The notes under the pieces are model-generated. The model did no database searches. It was not told the DNA's origin and saw nothing but the letters and a program-made list of their open reading frames with translations. Source: Caecitellus pseudoparvulus (Eukaryota; Bigyra: Bicosoecida). Taken from it: a stretch of 64,000 nt of DNA. Position 1 is the first letter of the stretch. Each line of letters begins with the position of its first letter. This document shows positions 10,315-23,100 of this stretch, piece after piece. The position numbers and the translations under genes were made by a program. The stretch is from contig CBFFRQ010000080.1 in the NCBI GenBank assembly GCA_965644315.1, positions 310,001-374,000 of the forward strand, in the 5' to 3' direction.

Positions 10315-13300
10315 TCATTCCGTCTCGGGTTCACCTTCTGGGGGGGGCGACCCAGTGGGTGGGCTGACATGCTGCAGCAGTCGGGCGGTCATTGCCCGCC
10401 GCGAAAAGAAGAGCACGTAAGCATTCCCAGAGGTCAAGCAGCTTCTCACAGCATCGGTCTCCCCAGAGCCCAGAAGCGACACGTGGGAATCATCAAAAGA
10501 GTACCACTGTCCGTTGAGGGCATTTTTTCCATACGCAGTGTAGTGCCCGCCCCCCATACTTCCCATGTGATTGACAACGCCGTACAGATCGTAAAGAAGC
10601 CCACCCTCATGGGCTGCGGCATTGGAATCAAGGACATGCTTGGAAAGGTCCCATCCAGTGAGTGGGAAGTCAACTCTCGTGCCGATGCGGCTGCGGAACA
10701 TGCGTGAGAACTTGAAACGCTTCAAGTGCACCATGAGGTACTGAGGGGCGCTCCACAGCGCCAACTGCTTCATGGCTTGAACGTGCTGCTTACATCCACT
10801 GCAATACCACTTGTCGCTTTCTCCCAGCTGCTCCTCTCTCGACCACAGCTCCATGCAGTCATCCAAAGTCACAGGCTTGGCCGCGTCGGGCTGCGCACGA
10901 AGCGTGGGAGGTTCAGCACGTGCTCCCACAGGCAGAGCATGTGGCCACATCAACCCAGCAGCCTGCCCGCCACCATGTACTGAAGGCTCGAAAGCAGCTC
11001 TCAGCCTTGCCTTGTCTGGGCTTTGCCACACGAGTGCAAGGGCGGGGGATGATACCGGGTCTCGGCTGCCTGTCCAAAGGGAGACTTGGCGCCTGAATGC
11101 ACGGGGCGCCCCGAAGTCAAGCGCTTCGCCATCCGACGAGGCGTCGCTGGGCTCATCAAACCACACCGCACCGTCCCCCGCTGCTGCTGCGCTGTGCATG
11201 CGCCCTGCACGAAGCAAGCTCCACACACCGCCGCTCGTTGCAGCTCCGCTGCGCTCCTCGCTGGACTCTGAGTGTGCCTCAGGAGCCACAAGCGTCACCT
11301 CCTTAGGATGTTCCGGCTGCATGAGCCCTGCTGTATAGCTCCCACAGCCAAGTGGCCCCTCATCTTGAGCCAGTTTGGTGTGGCGCATCAATTGGTCTGC
11401 AAGTTGAGCCAGCTCTTCCCGGGTCGCCACCACTGGTAGGCCTTCCACGAACCTAGGGATCGGAGCCATACCAGCAGGCCTAGCACCCTTCACGGCTAGG
11501 ACAGGCAAGAGCAAAGGGTACCCAAAGCCAGCCGCACCCGTGCCAAGCACCACGTCAGGTTGGTCTGCGGCGGCGGGCGCGAGAGCAGCGCTTGGTTGGA
11601 AGATGTGAGAGACTGGCAAGACAACAAGCTTGAGCTGCCGTCCATCAGGCAATTCAAGGGGAAGGTTGCTGTGGTGCTGCTCTGCAGCCCCTGCTTCGCG
11701 TTCTCGTTTGTGCCCCCCAACCGCAGGCGAACCTGCCGACGCCGAAGTGCTTTGGCTTGAACCAACGGACTCTGTCGCCGCATCTTCAGTGTCCACAGAC
11801 GCGCTGTCTTCAGATGCATCGGGGGCATAATCATCATCCTCAGACTCATCTGGCTCTTGCTGCAGCAAAGACGCCAGGTTGCTGGGGGGTGAGCTGTGCA
11901 ATGGACCTGCACTGTCCGGCGAGTGCCGATCTGCCGAGTCCCCCGACGCACCTTCAACAGTCACTCTCTCAGGCACCGCGAGAAGTCGTCGCATCTTGGC
12001 AGGGCGTGACACCTGAGAGTCCAGGGCATTGGCCAAATCAGCAGCGCGACGGTCGAAAGCCGCAGACGGAGTGGCCTTGCGCATTGGGTAGGGTCTCGCC
12101 GTGGTAGGACCTTGCGTTGCGGCACAGGCTGCCTGCACCCTATCCTGCTGCGCAGCAGCCTTCATCCAGTGCACCATGTTTGTAGGGAAGGCATACACGA
12201 CAGTCGTCGGGACGCGGCGGCCTGCTAAGAACAAACCAGCACCACCTCCTGAATGGGGCTGGATCCCTGCAAACGGAGCATGCTGCTGGAACGTCAGCCC
12301 CCTCGCAAGGCTTGCCGGGTCATAGCGTTCCACGATACTTCCATTGTACACTGTGGTCACCAGCAGCTGGCTTGGACGGACTTGCATGGCACCAGCCAGC
12401 GCGCGCAATGCCACGCGAACAGTGCAGCGCTCCGGGACCAGCACGGACCAGCGGCGAGGAAGGATGTGCTGCCATGGCGATGATGTGTGTTGATCAAGGC
12501 CCTGCAATGCCGCAAGAGCAGCTGCGACATCCATCACAACACAGTCAAACCTGACTTTGCGCTCGAGGACAGGCAGAGGCAGGGAGAGGAAGCTGAAAGG
12601 GTCGAATGTGACCGAGACATGGCCGCAGGCTTGATTAGGACAAGCCACGCGGGACTTGTACAGCCCTTGGAACAGGCGCGTGATGATGCTGTCGTTGCGC
12701 TTAGAGTGAGCAGCCCAGACACTCGACGCGAGGGAAGCATCTTGCACGCTGCCCTCCTTTCCACTGGGCATTTCAATGTAGGGCTTCTTGGTGACCTTGT
12801 TCACGTCTTCATGGATGCCGTCCAGCAAAAAGGCCAGCAATTCCTGGCTGTCGTGCTGCGCGAAACCTTGGAATTGGGGGGCGGCGGCGCCGATGGCGTG
12901 CTTCAGCGCGGACGGTGACATTGCCCCGCCTCCCACACTGGCCCATGAGACGGACTGCAGTGCAGGCGGTGCGTACTCGGAAAGGAAGGAACTGCTCAGC
13001 GCCCCTTGCAGCAAGCCAGCTTGATCGTACTTGAGCTGCAAGGCCGCTCCGAGAGAAGCAGTGAAGTTGGGGTCCTGTTTCTGGTCGCTCCAGAGGGAGC
13101 GCACGAGGCGAGCAAACTGAGCTGCAAGGACACCCCCATGCCCAAGAATGTTGTCAGGGTTGATGTCAGGCTCGTGTGCTCCTTGCAGGAAGTAGGCCGT
13201 CAGCAAGGGTGTGTTGCTCAGAGCCTGCAAGGCGCTGTTCATGAAGCACGTGTTGCCCAGGTTGTGCAGCCCCACACACCCGGCAGGCATGGACGCCGTG

Positions 13301-14654
13301 GCACCGTATGATGCATGGCGCGGTAGGTATCCGGTGGAGGCTTGTAGGGCCGTCGGTCTGCAGTTTTGAGGAGCTTGGCCAGGGAGTTGTGCGGCTGAAT
13401 GTGGCTGGTGTGCGGCCATGGAATTCACGGGGGCTTGGGCAGCATTCGAGAAATGGCGGGCGCTGGAGCCGCCCAAGGCAAAGGAAGGCCGGGAAAGCAG
13501 TGCTTTCTGGGGTTCGGGTGGTGAGGGCTGGCGAGCCAGAGAGGTTCGCACAGCTGCAGCGGAGGCTGTCGGTGCGATGCTTGCCTGTGCAGCCAGGAGC
13601 ATGTCCTTAGCTCGCTTCGTGGAAGTGGTTGGCAGTCCTGGGGGACTCCCAGCAGTGGTTGAGCGCGCCTGCTGCATGGGGATGCCGGTGGAGGTCCGTG
13701 TGGAGGAGGGCTGGTGTGGTCGTGGCATGGTTGGCACGACTGGCTGCCACACCGAGCCTGAATCAGCGGTCGGCGTGGGCAAGGTAGAGAAGCGAACTTG
13801 AAGAAAAACAATTCGAGGCCATTGGAGGTCATCAGGAGACTTTTCAGCAGCGTGGCTGGGAAGCACAGCTGCTGGCAGCCTCGGCATGAGTTTGAAGTCC
13901 TGCCAGGGCGTGGTGCTCGGTCGGCGTGGGGGATCCGCTGCTTCGAGGAAGCTGACTGCGACGCTTTCCACCCGGTGCTTCCCTGCATGCAGGCCCGCTT
14001 GAGAGGAGCAGGTATCAATCACGTCTCGCACGCTTTGCTGTCGTGGCACCATCATCTTCAGAGTGCATGCCGGCGGGGTGGTGGCCGTGCCACTGCTCAG
14101 GGACAAGAGGCTGAGTTGGACAGCGAGCGGGTGCAGTTCAACAGCAGGGGCCTGGCCGTGGACTACAACGGCACGGTGCACACAAGGCTTGCCACCCCCA
14201 AACCTGCGTAGCCAAGGCGAAACCGGAGCAGAGATGGAGCGGAAATTGACACGCAAAGATCTCAAAAAGAACGCACAGCTCCTGGAGCTCGGAGAAGATC
14301 GATTGGGTGACGATACCCACACCAGTCCCCTGTTCCACGCTGGGCTGTAGAATATAGTCATCTCCCCACCGCATCATCTGCAAAGCACGCAACAGAGCCT
14401 GTCGTGCAAGGCCAATGGGCGGCAGTTCGCTGGCGCAGGCTTACGATCGCGTCGCCACACTCCACTGGGCCTGGCACCTGCAAAGTGCTGCCATCAGCAA
14501 AGGCTTGCAACCTTGAGAACCACGACGGGCCAATGACGAACAGCCTCTCCCCAGCTTGCGGGACGTGCTGGTCTGCCTCGCGGATTAGCCTAGCAGCCGT
14601 GGCCTGCAGTTGGGAGCCGTCCGAGTCGTCATCTTGGCTGCTTGGCTGTGCCAT
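10315..14654 (-). CDS. DUSP-USP ubiquitin carboxyl-terminal hydrolase (USP4/11/15, plant UBP5 type)
   Basis: Exons 14654-14445, 14398-14253 and 14203-10315 give 1414 residues. Introns are 46 nt (GTAAGC...GACAG) and 49 nt (GTGTCA...CGCAG). The first 200 residues form a DUSP-like module (ERLFVIGPSWFSRLQAF, then GGGKP) and an adjoining ubiquitin-like region. The USP catalytic domain starts at VGLHNLGNTCFMNSALQAL with Cys438; the His box GGGHYTAYG holds His1339. Paired CxxC motifs of the USP zinc fingers are present (ACPNQACGH; WYCSGCKQH). A Ser/Asp/Glu-rich insertion of several hundred residues splits the domain, as in USP4/15. Expected function is removal of ubiquitin from substrates in cytosol or nucleus. 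Start chosen because the DUSP is complete from this ATG. Confidence 0.9.
14239..14248. promoter_or_regulatory. Recurrent CAATTTCCGC element in intron 2 of the USP gene
   Basis: Exact copy of the 10-mer; on the coding (-) strand it reads CAATTTCCGC, starting four bases after the GT of a 49-nt intron, about 406 nt downstream of the ATG. Confidence 0.4.
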
Positions 14655-15033
14655 GGTGCCCGTGTGTGGGGAGGCACTTGGCGGCTGAACCAAACTTCCC
14701 GTCTTGTAATCGAGAAGTTTGATCCCCGTGCCACACTGTGAGCGTGTTCTGGCCCCTTCGTGCCGACATGAAAAGAGAGGACAAGTTCCAGCACTCCCAC
14801 AGCATGCAGAGGTGCAACGCTGGCAAAACACAACGCGTCCGCTCATAAGGCGCTGGCCTGACCCCCACAGCCCCCCGCCTCAAGTTGCACGAGACGGCAG
14901 GTAAACTCGTACCTGCAGCACCTGAGTGGTTCAACCTCGTTTGAATCTCTCTCTTGTCGCGTTTCGGCAGCGTTACCTCGTCCGTATCACGGCCCGCCCC
15001 GCCAAGCTTGAGCTGCTTGAGACGAAGTCCGCA
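14655..15033. promoter_or_regulatory. Divergent intergenic region between the USP and dynamin genes
   Basis: 379 bp separate two start codons on opposite strands, so it must hold both promoters and 5'UTRs. No TATA-like box or other named element is obvious. Confidence 0.5.
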
Positions 15034-17681
15034 ATGAACTCCCTCATCCCGACATTGAATGAGTTGAGAGATGTCTTTGCAGCCATAGGAAGACCTCCTG
15101 TGGACTTGCCCATCGTCGTTGCCATTGGTGCCCAGTCGTCTGGCAAGACTTCTGTCGTGACATCCCTGCTCGGCCGCGACGTGCTGCCACGGTCCAGTGG
15201 TCTGTGCACTCGTCGCCCAGTGATCCTTCAGTTGTATCACGTCCCCGCCGCATGTATGTGCTGCTCGCACGCTCTGCAGTGCCCGCGTCCATCACTGGAG
15301 CCGTGCTCTCAAATGCCCGCCCGCGGCAACGGCACTGCACTGCTTCGCGCCCTCCCTTGCAGCACCCGGAGCTGCGGCGGCGGGGGACCAGAAAGGGAAC
15401 GAGTGGGCTGAGTTCACACATAAGCCTGGTCACAAGTACTTTGACTTTGACGAGGTAGCAGGCGAGATCCTGGCAGACACTGAGCGGGTTGTCGGGGCCA
15501 ACCGCGGCATTAGCAGCCAGCCCATAACCCTGAAGTTTTTCTCCCCCAACGTCTTGAACCTGACTCTGGTGGACATGCCCGGACTCACCAAAGTGCGTGA
15601 TGCACCCCGACACCGTGCAATGCCCAGTCTATCTGGCCTGGCTGTAGGACACTCCCCGCTCCTCGCTCTGGTGCAGGTGCCCACCGGGGACCAGCCTGCT
15701 GACATTGAAGCGCAGCTGCGGGCAATGTGCCTGGAGTACATAACAGCCCCCAATGCCGTCATCCTGGCGGTCACAGCGGCAAACACCGACATCACAAACT
15801 CCGACGCGCTCCAGCTCGCCCAGATGGCCGACCCCTCAGTGAGTGCCCTGCTGATCTGCCTTGCTCTGCCTGCAGAGCTCTTCACAATTCCTTGCGTGTG
15901 CACAGGGAGACCGGACGGTGGGTGTCCTCACGAAATTGGACCTTATGGACCAGGGGACGGATGCAGTGGACGTGCTCCTTGGGCGCGTCATCCCCCTGCG
16001 CCGGGGCTGGGTGGGGGTGGTGAACCGCTCCCAGCGCAACATTGACGAGCGCATGCCCGTGGATGATGCCCGCGAGCGCGAGGCAGCATTTTTCGAGTCA
16101 CACCCCGCCTACCACACCCTCGCCGACAGCATGGGCGCTGGGCACTTGGCAGCCATGCTGAACACCATCCTCATCCAGCACATCAAGGCAGCCTTGCCTG
16201 AGATCAAGTCCCAAATCACCCAGCAGGTCATGAATGTGCGCAGGGAGCTAGCAGCGCTGGGTGACCCAGTCATGCTTCTGTCCGATGAGAACCAGGGCGG
16301 CACGCTGCTGTCACTGCTGGGCCGGTACAGCACAGCCTTCTGCCATGCCATCGAGGGCCGGGCACAGGACATGGTGCAGCGTGACGAGCTGTTCGGCGGA
16401 GCTCGCATTCAGTACATTTTCTGCAACATTTTCAAGTCCACTGTGGAGCGTTTTCAGGCCATGGACGGCCTGGGCATCGACGACATCCGGCATGCTATCC
16501 GGAACGCCACCGGACCCAAGGCGGCCCTGTTCGTGCCGGAGGAGAGCTTCGAGGCTCTGGCTCGCCGGCAAGTCACGCTCCTTGGCGAGCCTGGCCTGCA
16601 GTGTGTCCAGTTGGTATTCGCAGAGCTCATGGAGATGGCGCGGCTGTGCGTGCCTGCCGAGCTGCAGCGTTTCGGGGACCTGACAGACCGGGCGGTGGAG
16701 GTGGTGCAGAACCTTATGCGGCGGCTGCTGGAGCCCACGAAGACCATGGTCACCAACCTCATCGCCATCGAGAAGTCATACGTCAACACCAACCACCCTG
16801 ACTTCGTCGGCGGCGCGGCGGCAGTGGACAGGGCCAACAAGCTGGTGTCCAAGGCGAATTCTCGGGACGCCGCTGACCGCAGCCTGCACAGCTCTGGCTT
16901 GCTGCTCCCGACAGACGAGCGGGACAGGAAGTTCGGAGATGTGACGATGCAAGGCTACATTGACAGTTGGTTTTACAGGTCCATGCAGGAGCTGGAGCGC
17001 CAGCATGCCGCAACCCAACGCATGTCACAGGGCGCAGAAGGCGACTGGGCACCGCCCGTGCCGGTGTCCCCTGTTGCGGACAGCGACGCGTCCCCGCCAG
17101 CACCCCCTCCGGCAGGCGCGGCAACAGCACGGCAAGGGGCGGGAAGCGGCACCCCGACGCCTCGCCCGGCCCACGCTGCAGCAGGGGGGGGTGGTGGCGC
17201 TGCAGGGGACGGCAGCCTCGTCCTCAGTGACTCCATGTCCATGTCACCGGAAGCGTATGCCATCATCCGCTCTGCAGCGTACAAAGGCGAGGACCCGAGG
17301 CTGAAGCTCCAGCTGAGAGCGCCGGAAGCTGTGCTCACCTGCCTCGGCAAGCCAGTCTCTTACCGGGAGCTGTACGAAGTGTTCACCATTGTCACATTGC
17401 TGAACTCGTACTTCGAAGTGGTGCGCAAGACGTTTGTGGACATGGTGCCAAAGACCGTCATGTGTTACCTGGTGAACCAAGCCAAAGGAAACATCCAGGC
17501 AGAGCTTGTTCGGGAGCTGTACACCGACGGGGCGTACAAGGAACTCTTGCGCGAGACGGACGACGTCGCGCAACGGCGGAAAGCTGCTGAGGAGGCTCTT
17601 GCCTGCTTGGAAGAAGCCAAGCGCATTGTGGACGGCGTGCGCGACATGAAGGAGCGGGAGTGGGCGGCGTCTGCATTATGA
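15034..17681 (+). CDS. Dynamin-related GTPase of the Drp1/Dnm1 fission type
   Basis: Four exons: 15034-15253, 15363-15592, 15677-15838 and 15906-17681, giving 795 residues. G1 is [10 protein letters not shown] (residue 32), G3 is DMPG, G4 is TKLD, and the dynamin signature [12 protein letters not shown] is present. The middle/stalk domain follows, then a Pro/Gly/Ala-rich variable loop (about residues 590-670), then a GED ending the protein. There is no PH domain and no C-terminal PRD, which fits the DRP1/Dnm1 class that constricts mitochondria and peroxisomes rather than endocytic dynamin. Splice joins restore conserved motifs (LTK|VPTGDQP and [15 protein letters not shown]). The stop codon overlaps the end of the convergent NDOR1 coding region. 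Confidence 0.93.
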
Positions 17682-19881
17682 CCAAGCCTCCACAACCAGT
17701 CGCCCCTGCCTGCGCATGGTGCTGAGCAGCGCTTTGGCAGCGCCCTGGCCACCGCACGAGTGTGCCAGGATGGTTTGCAAAATGTCCAAGACATCAGCCG
17801 GCATTCGCTTGGCACTGCCCGCAATGTACACACATGAGCACGGGTGCTGCAGCGCGGTGCTCACCGAGTCGCGTTGTTCCCACAGTTTCGTCTGCACGTA
17901 CACCTTGCTGGGTCCATCGCGGCTGAAAGCAGTGGAGATGGCTGACAGCTCACCTTGTGCCACGTGGTCTGCCCACTCAGAGGCGTACAGGTAATCCTGG
18001 CTTTCTTTTCGACATCCAAAGTACAGCCTGATGTCCCAGTCTTCTGGTGCCCCCGGCGCGCCTTTCAGCACGTTTGCTGCTTGCCGGATCAAACTACGCA
18101 TTGGGGCAACCCCTGTGCCAGGGCCAATGAGCAAGACGGGACCTCGGCGCTCTGCCGAGGTCCCGGTGCTGGGCAAACCTAGGTCCGTGTATGGCCTTGG
18201 CAGGCGCAGTGTGCCTGGTTCAAGACACATCAGCACGGAGGTGGCTCGTGGTGCTGCTCCCTGCGGCGAAGCAGGCAGCCCGGCAAGAAAGGAGGAACAC
18301 AAGCCGGATATCGATCGCTTGTGAGGTGTCGTGAAGTTCACCACAGCAACACAAAGGTGCAGCTTGGGAGCGTCGCTGGGCGCTGAGGCGATTGAAAACT
18401 TGCGCGGTTGCAGAGGTGGCAGCAGCTCGAGCAGGGCTTCGAGGGGCGGCTTCAAGGATGTGAAGTCCTCCAGCACTTCCACGATGTTCCTACGCTCCCG
18501 CTTGATGTATGAGGCGTACAGGTCTGCTCCGCCTGGCGCAGAAATCTCCACCAACTTCTCTGCCTGCTCAGGGTCACTCGCGAAGAAGGACAGCTGCTCA
18601 AACACACTCCGTTTGGGGGTACCTGTGATATCAACATAGTGAGTAAGCAGCTCTTGAACTGTGGCTTGAGGCGGCAGCTTGTGCAGTGGGCCTGTCGGCT
18701 GTGCCGTGCCATTGCGCGACAGCTGCAGCGCTGCTTGGACTGCAGTTGCCCCGGACACACTCGCGCTCTCTTGTTCCTGCCCCCGCAATGAAATGCAGAG
18801 GCGCGTCTCAAGTGGAATGCTCAACGCATCGCACAACCGTGCCACGAGGGTCTGTGGGTTTTCTGGCCAGATGCAGGCAATGTCGCCTGCTGAGTATCGG
18901 GGGGCATCCGAAGGCAGTTCAAACTCCAAGTGGCGAACATCTTGACTCCATCCAGGCTGAGTCAGTCGAGTGTTTACAAGCATATTTGCCTTGAAAATTG
19001 CCTTGCTTCGTTCTCCCAATGCGTTTGAGGGTGGGTCGGGCGGCAGAGAGCGGCTGGCTCCTCCAGGGGTGGCAGCTTCATGCTGCGCCGCGGAGACTGG
19101 AGCGAGCCTCAGCGAGTATCGACTGGCAAATTGCTCAGGCGCATCATCAACAATCCATCCAGCTGGAAGCGGATACTTCTGCAGCAAAGCTCCCCACATC
19201 ACTTCAAGCCACGACTCCAAATCTCCTGCATGCGGTGACATCAGTTTCTGCGCCCACCAAAGCGAAGCCACGAGCGCCGAGCCAGGCACGTACCATCCAT
19301 GCCAAGGGGTTCACTTTGGTCATCTCCCAGGCCTCTTGGGCAAAATTCCGTCGCACCCAGCTGGAGGAAACGCCTGTGCAGCTTCCTGGCAACAGCATTG
19401 AAAGCTGCATAAGCGCTGTCTCCAAGACCGAACACGGAGAACTCCACGGCCTTCAGAGCAGTCGCAGGAAGGTCAGTTCGCAACAGAAATCTCCAAAAGG
19501 CCTGTGCTCCGCAGGGGCAACAAATACTCGTTCTGGGACTGCTCCCATTCCCGCCCCGAAAAGCGCCATCTCACCTTCATGTTGTCAGGCGGATCCCCAT
19601 CACCAGTCGTGGCTGCCACCAGCACCACTGTTCTGGAAGAGGGTAGGGCTACGAGAGGAAAGGCATCCATGGAGCTCAACGTCACGTTGAAAGCCCGTTT
19701 GCGCGCCATTCGCCCAATCCGTTCTGCGACATCCTGCGCCAGCGTGCCGATGTGCAGTGCCCTGGTGCAGATTGCGGAAGCTGCGGAAACCACGCACTTG
19801 GGCTGTTCCTGTCTGACTAGCATAAAGTACTGTAAGCGTTCGCTCCGGCTGTTTGGCTGGACTAGAAGCTGCAGCGGCCAT
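17676..19881 (-). CDS. NDOR1: NADPH-dependent diflavin oxidoreductase NDOR1/Tah18
   Basis: Exons 19881-19798, 19733-19575, 19501-19294 and 19225-17676 encode 666 residues. The N-terminal flavodoxin domain has LYASQTGTAQ, TTGDGDPPDNM and FGLGDSAYAAFN. The FAD/NADPH module follows, with YSAGD, RKFSIASAP (FAD), GPGTGVAPMRSL (NADPH ribose/pyrophosphate) and YFGCRKESQDYLY. GLGDDQ and the absence of an N-terminal membrane anchor separate it from cytochrome P450 reductase and point to NDOR1/Tah18/ATR3. In the family it passes electrons from NADPH through FAD and FMN to Dre2/CIAPIN1 for cytosolic Fe-S cluster assembly. Coding bases 17676-17681 overlap the dynamin gene. Each intron join restores reading frame and a family motif. 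Confidence 0.93.
19782..19789. promoter_or_regulatory. TGCGGAAA core of the recurrent element in NDOR1 intron 1
   Basis: Reads TTTCCGCA on the NDOR1 coding strand, inside the 64-nt first intron (19797-19734), about 95 nt downstream of the ATG. An additional half copy (TTCCGCA) lies 7 nt further on. Confidence 0.3.
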
Positions 19882-20132
19882 GGTGGGCCTCAAAGGGACG
19901 GCGTTGCGCCGGCGTTTCGTGGGGGGGTGCTGAGGCTTGTCAGCGGAACATGGCTTGTGGAATTCACATTCCAAAATAGTTTTGTTGAGCTCAATGCCGT
20001 GAAACCTTCGAGAGTTTGTTGTACTTTCCGCGTTTGCCCACTTCAGGTGCCCCCTTCTGCGTATCGCACTTGCTTGTGCTACGCGCTTGGCGTGGTGCGC
20101 ACTTCTTCGCTGCCACCGAGTTCCTGAGCGCC
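19882..20132. promoter_or_regulatory. Divergent promoter region between NDOR1 and the CHAT-domain gene
   Basis: 251 bp between start codons on opposite strands. It contains TTTCCGC at about 20027, 106 nt upstream of the CHAT gene ATG, matching the core of the element seen near other gene starts. Confidence 0.45.
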
Positions 20133-23100
20133 ATGGCGGCACAGGAAGCGTGCAAGTATTTCCTTGATGTCGACGCACCTAGGGGAACTGTGGCGGACGT
20201 TTTCAGGGCATTAGGCGTCCGGGGCCTGCGAGCAGTCACAGTCGTGCACCTTGACGATGAGGCTGACGAGCTCGATCACGCGAACCAGTCCGTCGACGGA
20301 GAAGGAGGTGTGCATATCGCTCACAGTACTCGCAAAAACCCCACCATGCAGCGTGCGGCTGAATCGGCAAGGGTTGGGGATGCGCCTGCAGGAACTCCAA
20401 CTGCTATAGGCGAGCGCCGGCAGCGCCCCGTCAGCATCAGCGGTGACTATCACTTCCGGCTGCACTTCGACAGAAAAGCTGAGCGGGACTACGCTTTTGG
20501 TATCCTAAAAAATAGGTCTGTAGAGGGCATCAGAATGCTCCCCAGGATGGGGCGCACGGCCACGGGCAGGGACTTCGCCTGCCCTCCAGTTCGTGCTATT
20601 GAAGAGCGACGCGATCCCAGACAAGAGTCACTGGCGGCGTTCTTGGAGTGGATGAAGCACAGCGAAGATAGCATGCCATGCAGCTGGTGGGAGGAAGATT
20701 CGGATCTGCTGAACAAGGGCAGTCTGAGGGAGCTGGCCACCAGGGTTGAGGCAGTCTTAGCTGCTGCAGAAACTGCGCACCTCGCAGTCTCCGATCGGAC
20801 CGGACCATCCACTCCTGCGAGTGCTCACAAGCGGAGTGTCTCTGCACCATGTGGCCGTGGTATGGGCTCATATGTGCCAGATGGTACCTCCTTCCAACAT
20901 CGTGTGGGAAGTGTGACTGGTGTGGACCTGCCGGCAGAGCATACGCCGCCGGCTGTGTCTGCAGCAAGCGATGGATCGTCTCTTCCAGGGGCACCCTGCC
21001 GAAGTATTTCCACACAAAAGTCTTACGCTGAAGTTACCAGTACACCAAGCTTGCCTACTCCAGTAAAATCGCCACCCAATGCCGCAACCCGTCAGCACAG
21101 CAGCAAGCTGCTTGCGCAAGGGGAGCCCATCAAAGCTCCCGAGGTGCACCGTGGCGCATGGCCAACGCTGGGCGAAGTGCTGGAAGGTGCTCTGCACGGA
21201 TCAAAGGCGTTCAAAGATGCCACCGTGTCAGGAACACTGCAGGGCTTCCCACTTGGTGGGGACGAAGGTTGGGGTTACGGCACACCGTCGGAAACCACGC
21301 AAAGTGTAGGGCGTGCTTGGAAACGGCCTGGGAGAGAAAAGAAAGAAGTCTCGTTGGATGAGTGCGTGGGGGTCCTTCTGGGAGGGCGGTTCGTCGTCAA
21401 CGCGGTCACCCTGGATCGCACACGGAGAGACTACGCCGCGAACTCGTGGGCTCGTTGGCGCCAAGCACAGCTTGAGAAAGCTGTGTCTTTACCTGCTTGC
21501 GACGCTGCTGTTCAGCAGGGATTTCCGGTGCCTAAAGACAAAGTCATGTTTTGGCGCCGCATGTTAGGCCTGGTGGACCCAGTGGAATTGGACCAGGAAG
21601 CAGCAGGGGAGTGCCCGCAAGAAGGATACAGCGCGATCTCAGGGTCAGAATTCGATGGGCGAACAGTAATGCGTGCCTGGGACACTGTTCTGGGAGAAGA
21701 GGTCATGCTGAAGATTCACACAAGCTACAGTGCCTTCAAAGCCGAGTCTGCGGCGTTGAAGAAGATTTTACTTGGTTCGCCTTGGAGAATTGCACCCAGC
21801 GTTGACCAGGAGTTCACGATGTGCATTGGCTTTTCAGTCGAATCAAGTGCGGCTAATGCGACTGAAAGTGGAGACTCATGGCGAAAAGACTGTGCAGCAA
21901 ACACAGAAGCTGATGACAGCGACGGCACCTTGGAGGATGGAAGTACGGCAAAGTCTTCTGGAGGTGCGCCCGATGCAACGTCGAGCAGTGGGTCCTTTGA
22001 GGCTTGGAATCCGGTACTGCTGAAGAGCCGCTCGGTCTCTTCCCAGCGAAGCGATGCGAGCAGTCCGCTCATCGAGCACTTCCTGGACAGCCGGCAGCTT
22101 CACGAGTCAACACTTGGGCGAGATCATGGGCATGGGTACATCAGAGAGGAGTTTAGGGAAAAGTTCCGTCCCTACCTTTGCCACGTCATTGTCATGTCAG
22201 CTGGCGATGTTGCTGCAAGTCTTGACGTCGTTTCGCAGCTTCCGGAGCACTTGGAAGACCCGGGGGGCCAGCGCAGAGCCGCGGACCACATGATGCTGGC
22301 GGTGAACTCCTTGCACCACCACAAGCTGATGCACGGCTGCATCGCACCCTGGCATTTTGTGCGTTTCACAGAGAGGGCTTCTCCGACTGACTTCTACCAA
22401 TCCCTGCTTGATCGCATGCTGAAGCCTCGAGATCGACAGAAAGACTTCTCCTCCGAAATGGACGAGTTCATGAAGTCGGAACACGAAGGGCAAGCGCTGG
22501 CTCGTTCTCAACAGCCTTCTCGAAGCAGCTCTTGGTCCCTTATCAGCTTCTCCGCCTCAACTGAGCTGAGCAGCAAGTTCTGTCCCTGCCTTCAGCATGC
22601 GTGGCACAGCTACTGTTCACCCATGGCAGCTGCCGCTGTTTTAGCAGCTTTAAAAACCAGCGGACATGCAGTGGGGGTTCCGCAAGCCCTCCTAGACAAG
22701 TTTCAGGAAGTCCTGCCCAACGGTGAAGCAGACGCTGCAGCAGACGCTGCAGCAGACGCTGCAGCAGACGCAGGTCAAGCTCGGGGGGCGCGGCGACTTA
22801 ATCTCGGCTCCATCATAGCGCACATCTATCATGACATCTTCCCACTTGGCCTCACCCTGTACAAGTTGGTGATGGGATGTGATTTTGAGTGGGACGCACG
22901 CAGGAGGGCTGTTGAAGATGGAGACGCGGGGAGACTGGTGCCAGCTACATTGGAGCCAATTTGGAGTCAGACAGCCCGTTTGTTTGAGGAGGAGGTAATC
23001 GCTCAGAGCTCTCCTGCAGCACCTTCGGCTGAGCCTCTGGCACGAGCTGGCGAACAGATTGCCCGTCGTGGGCAACATGCCGAGGTGTGTGAAGCTCAGC

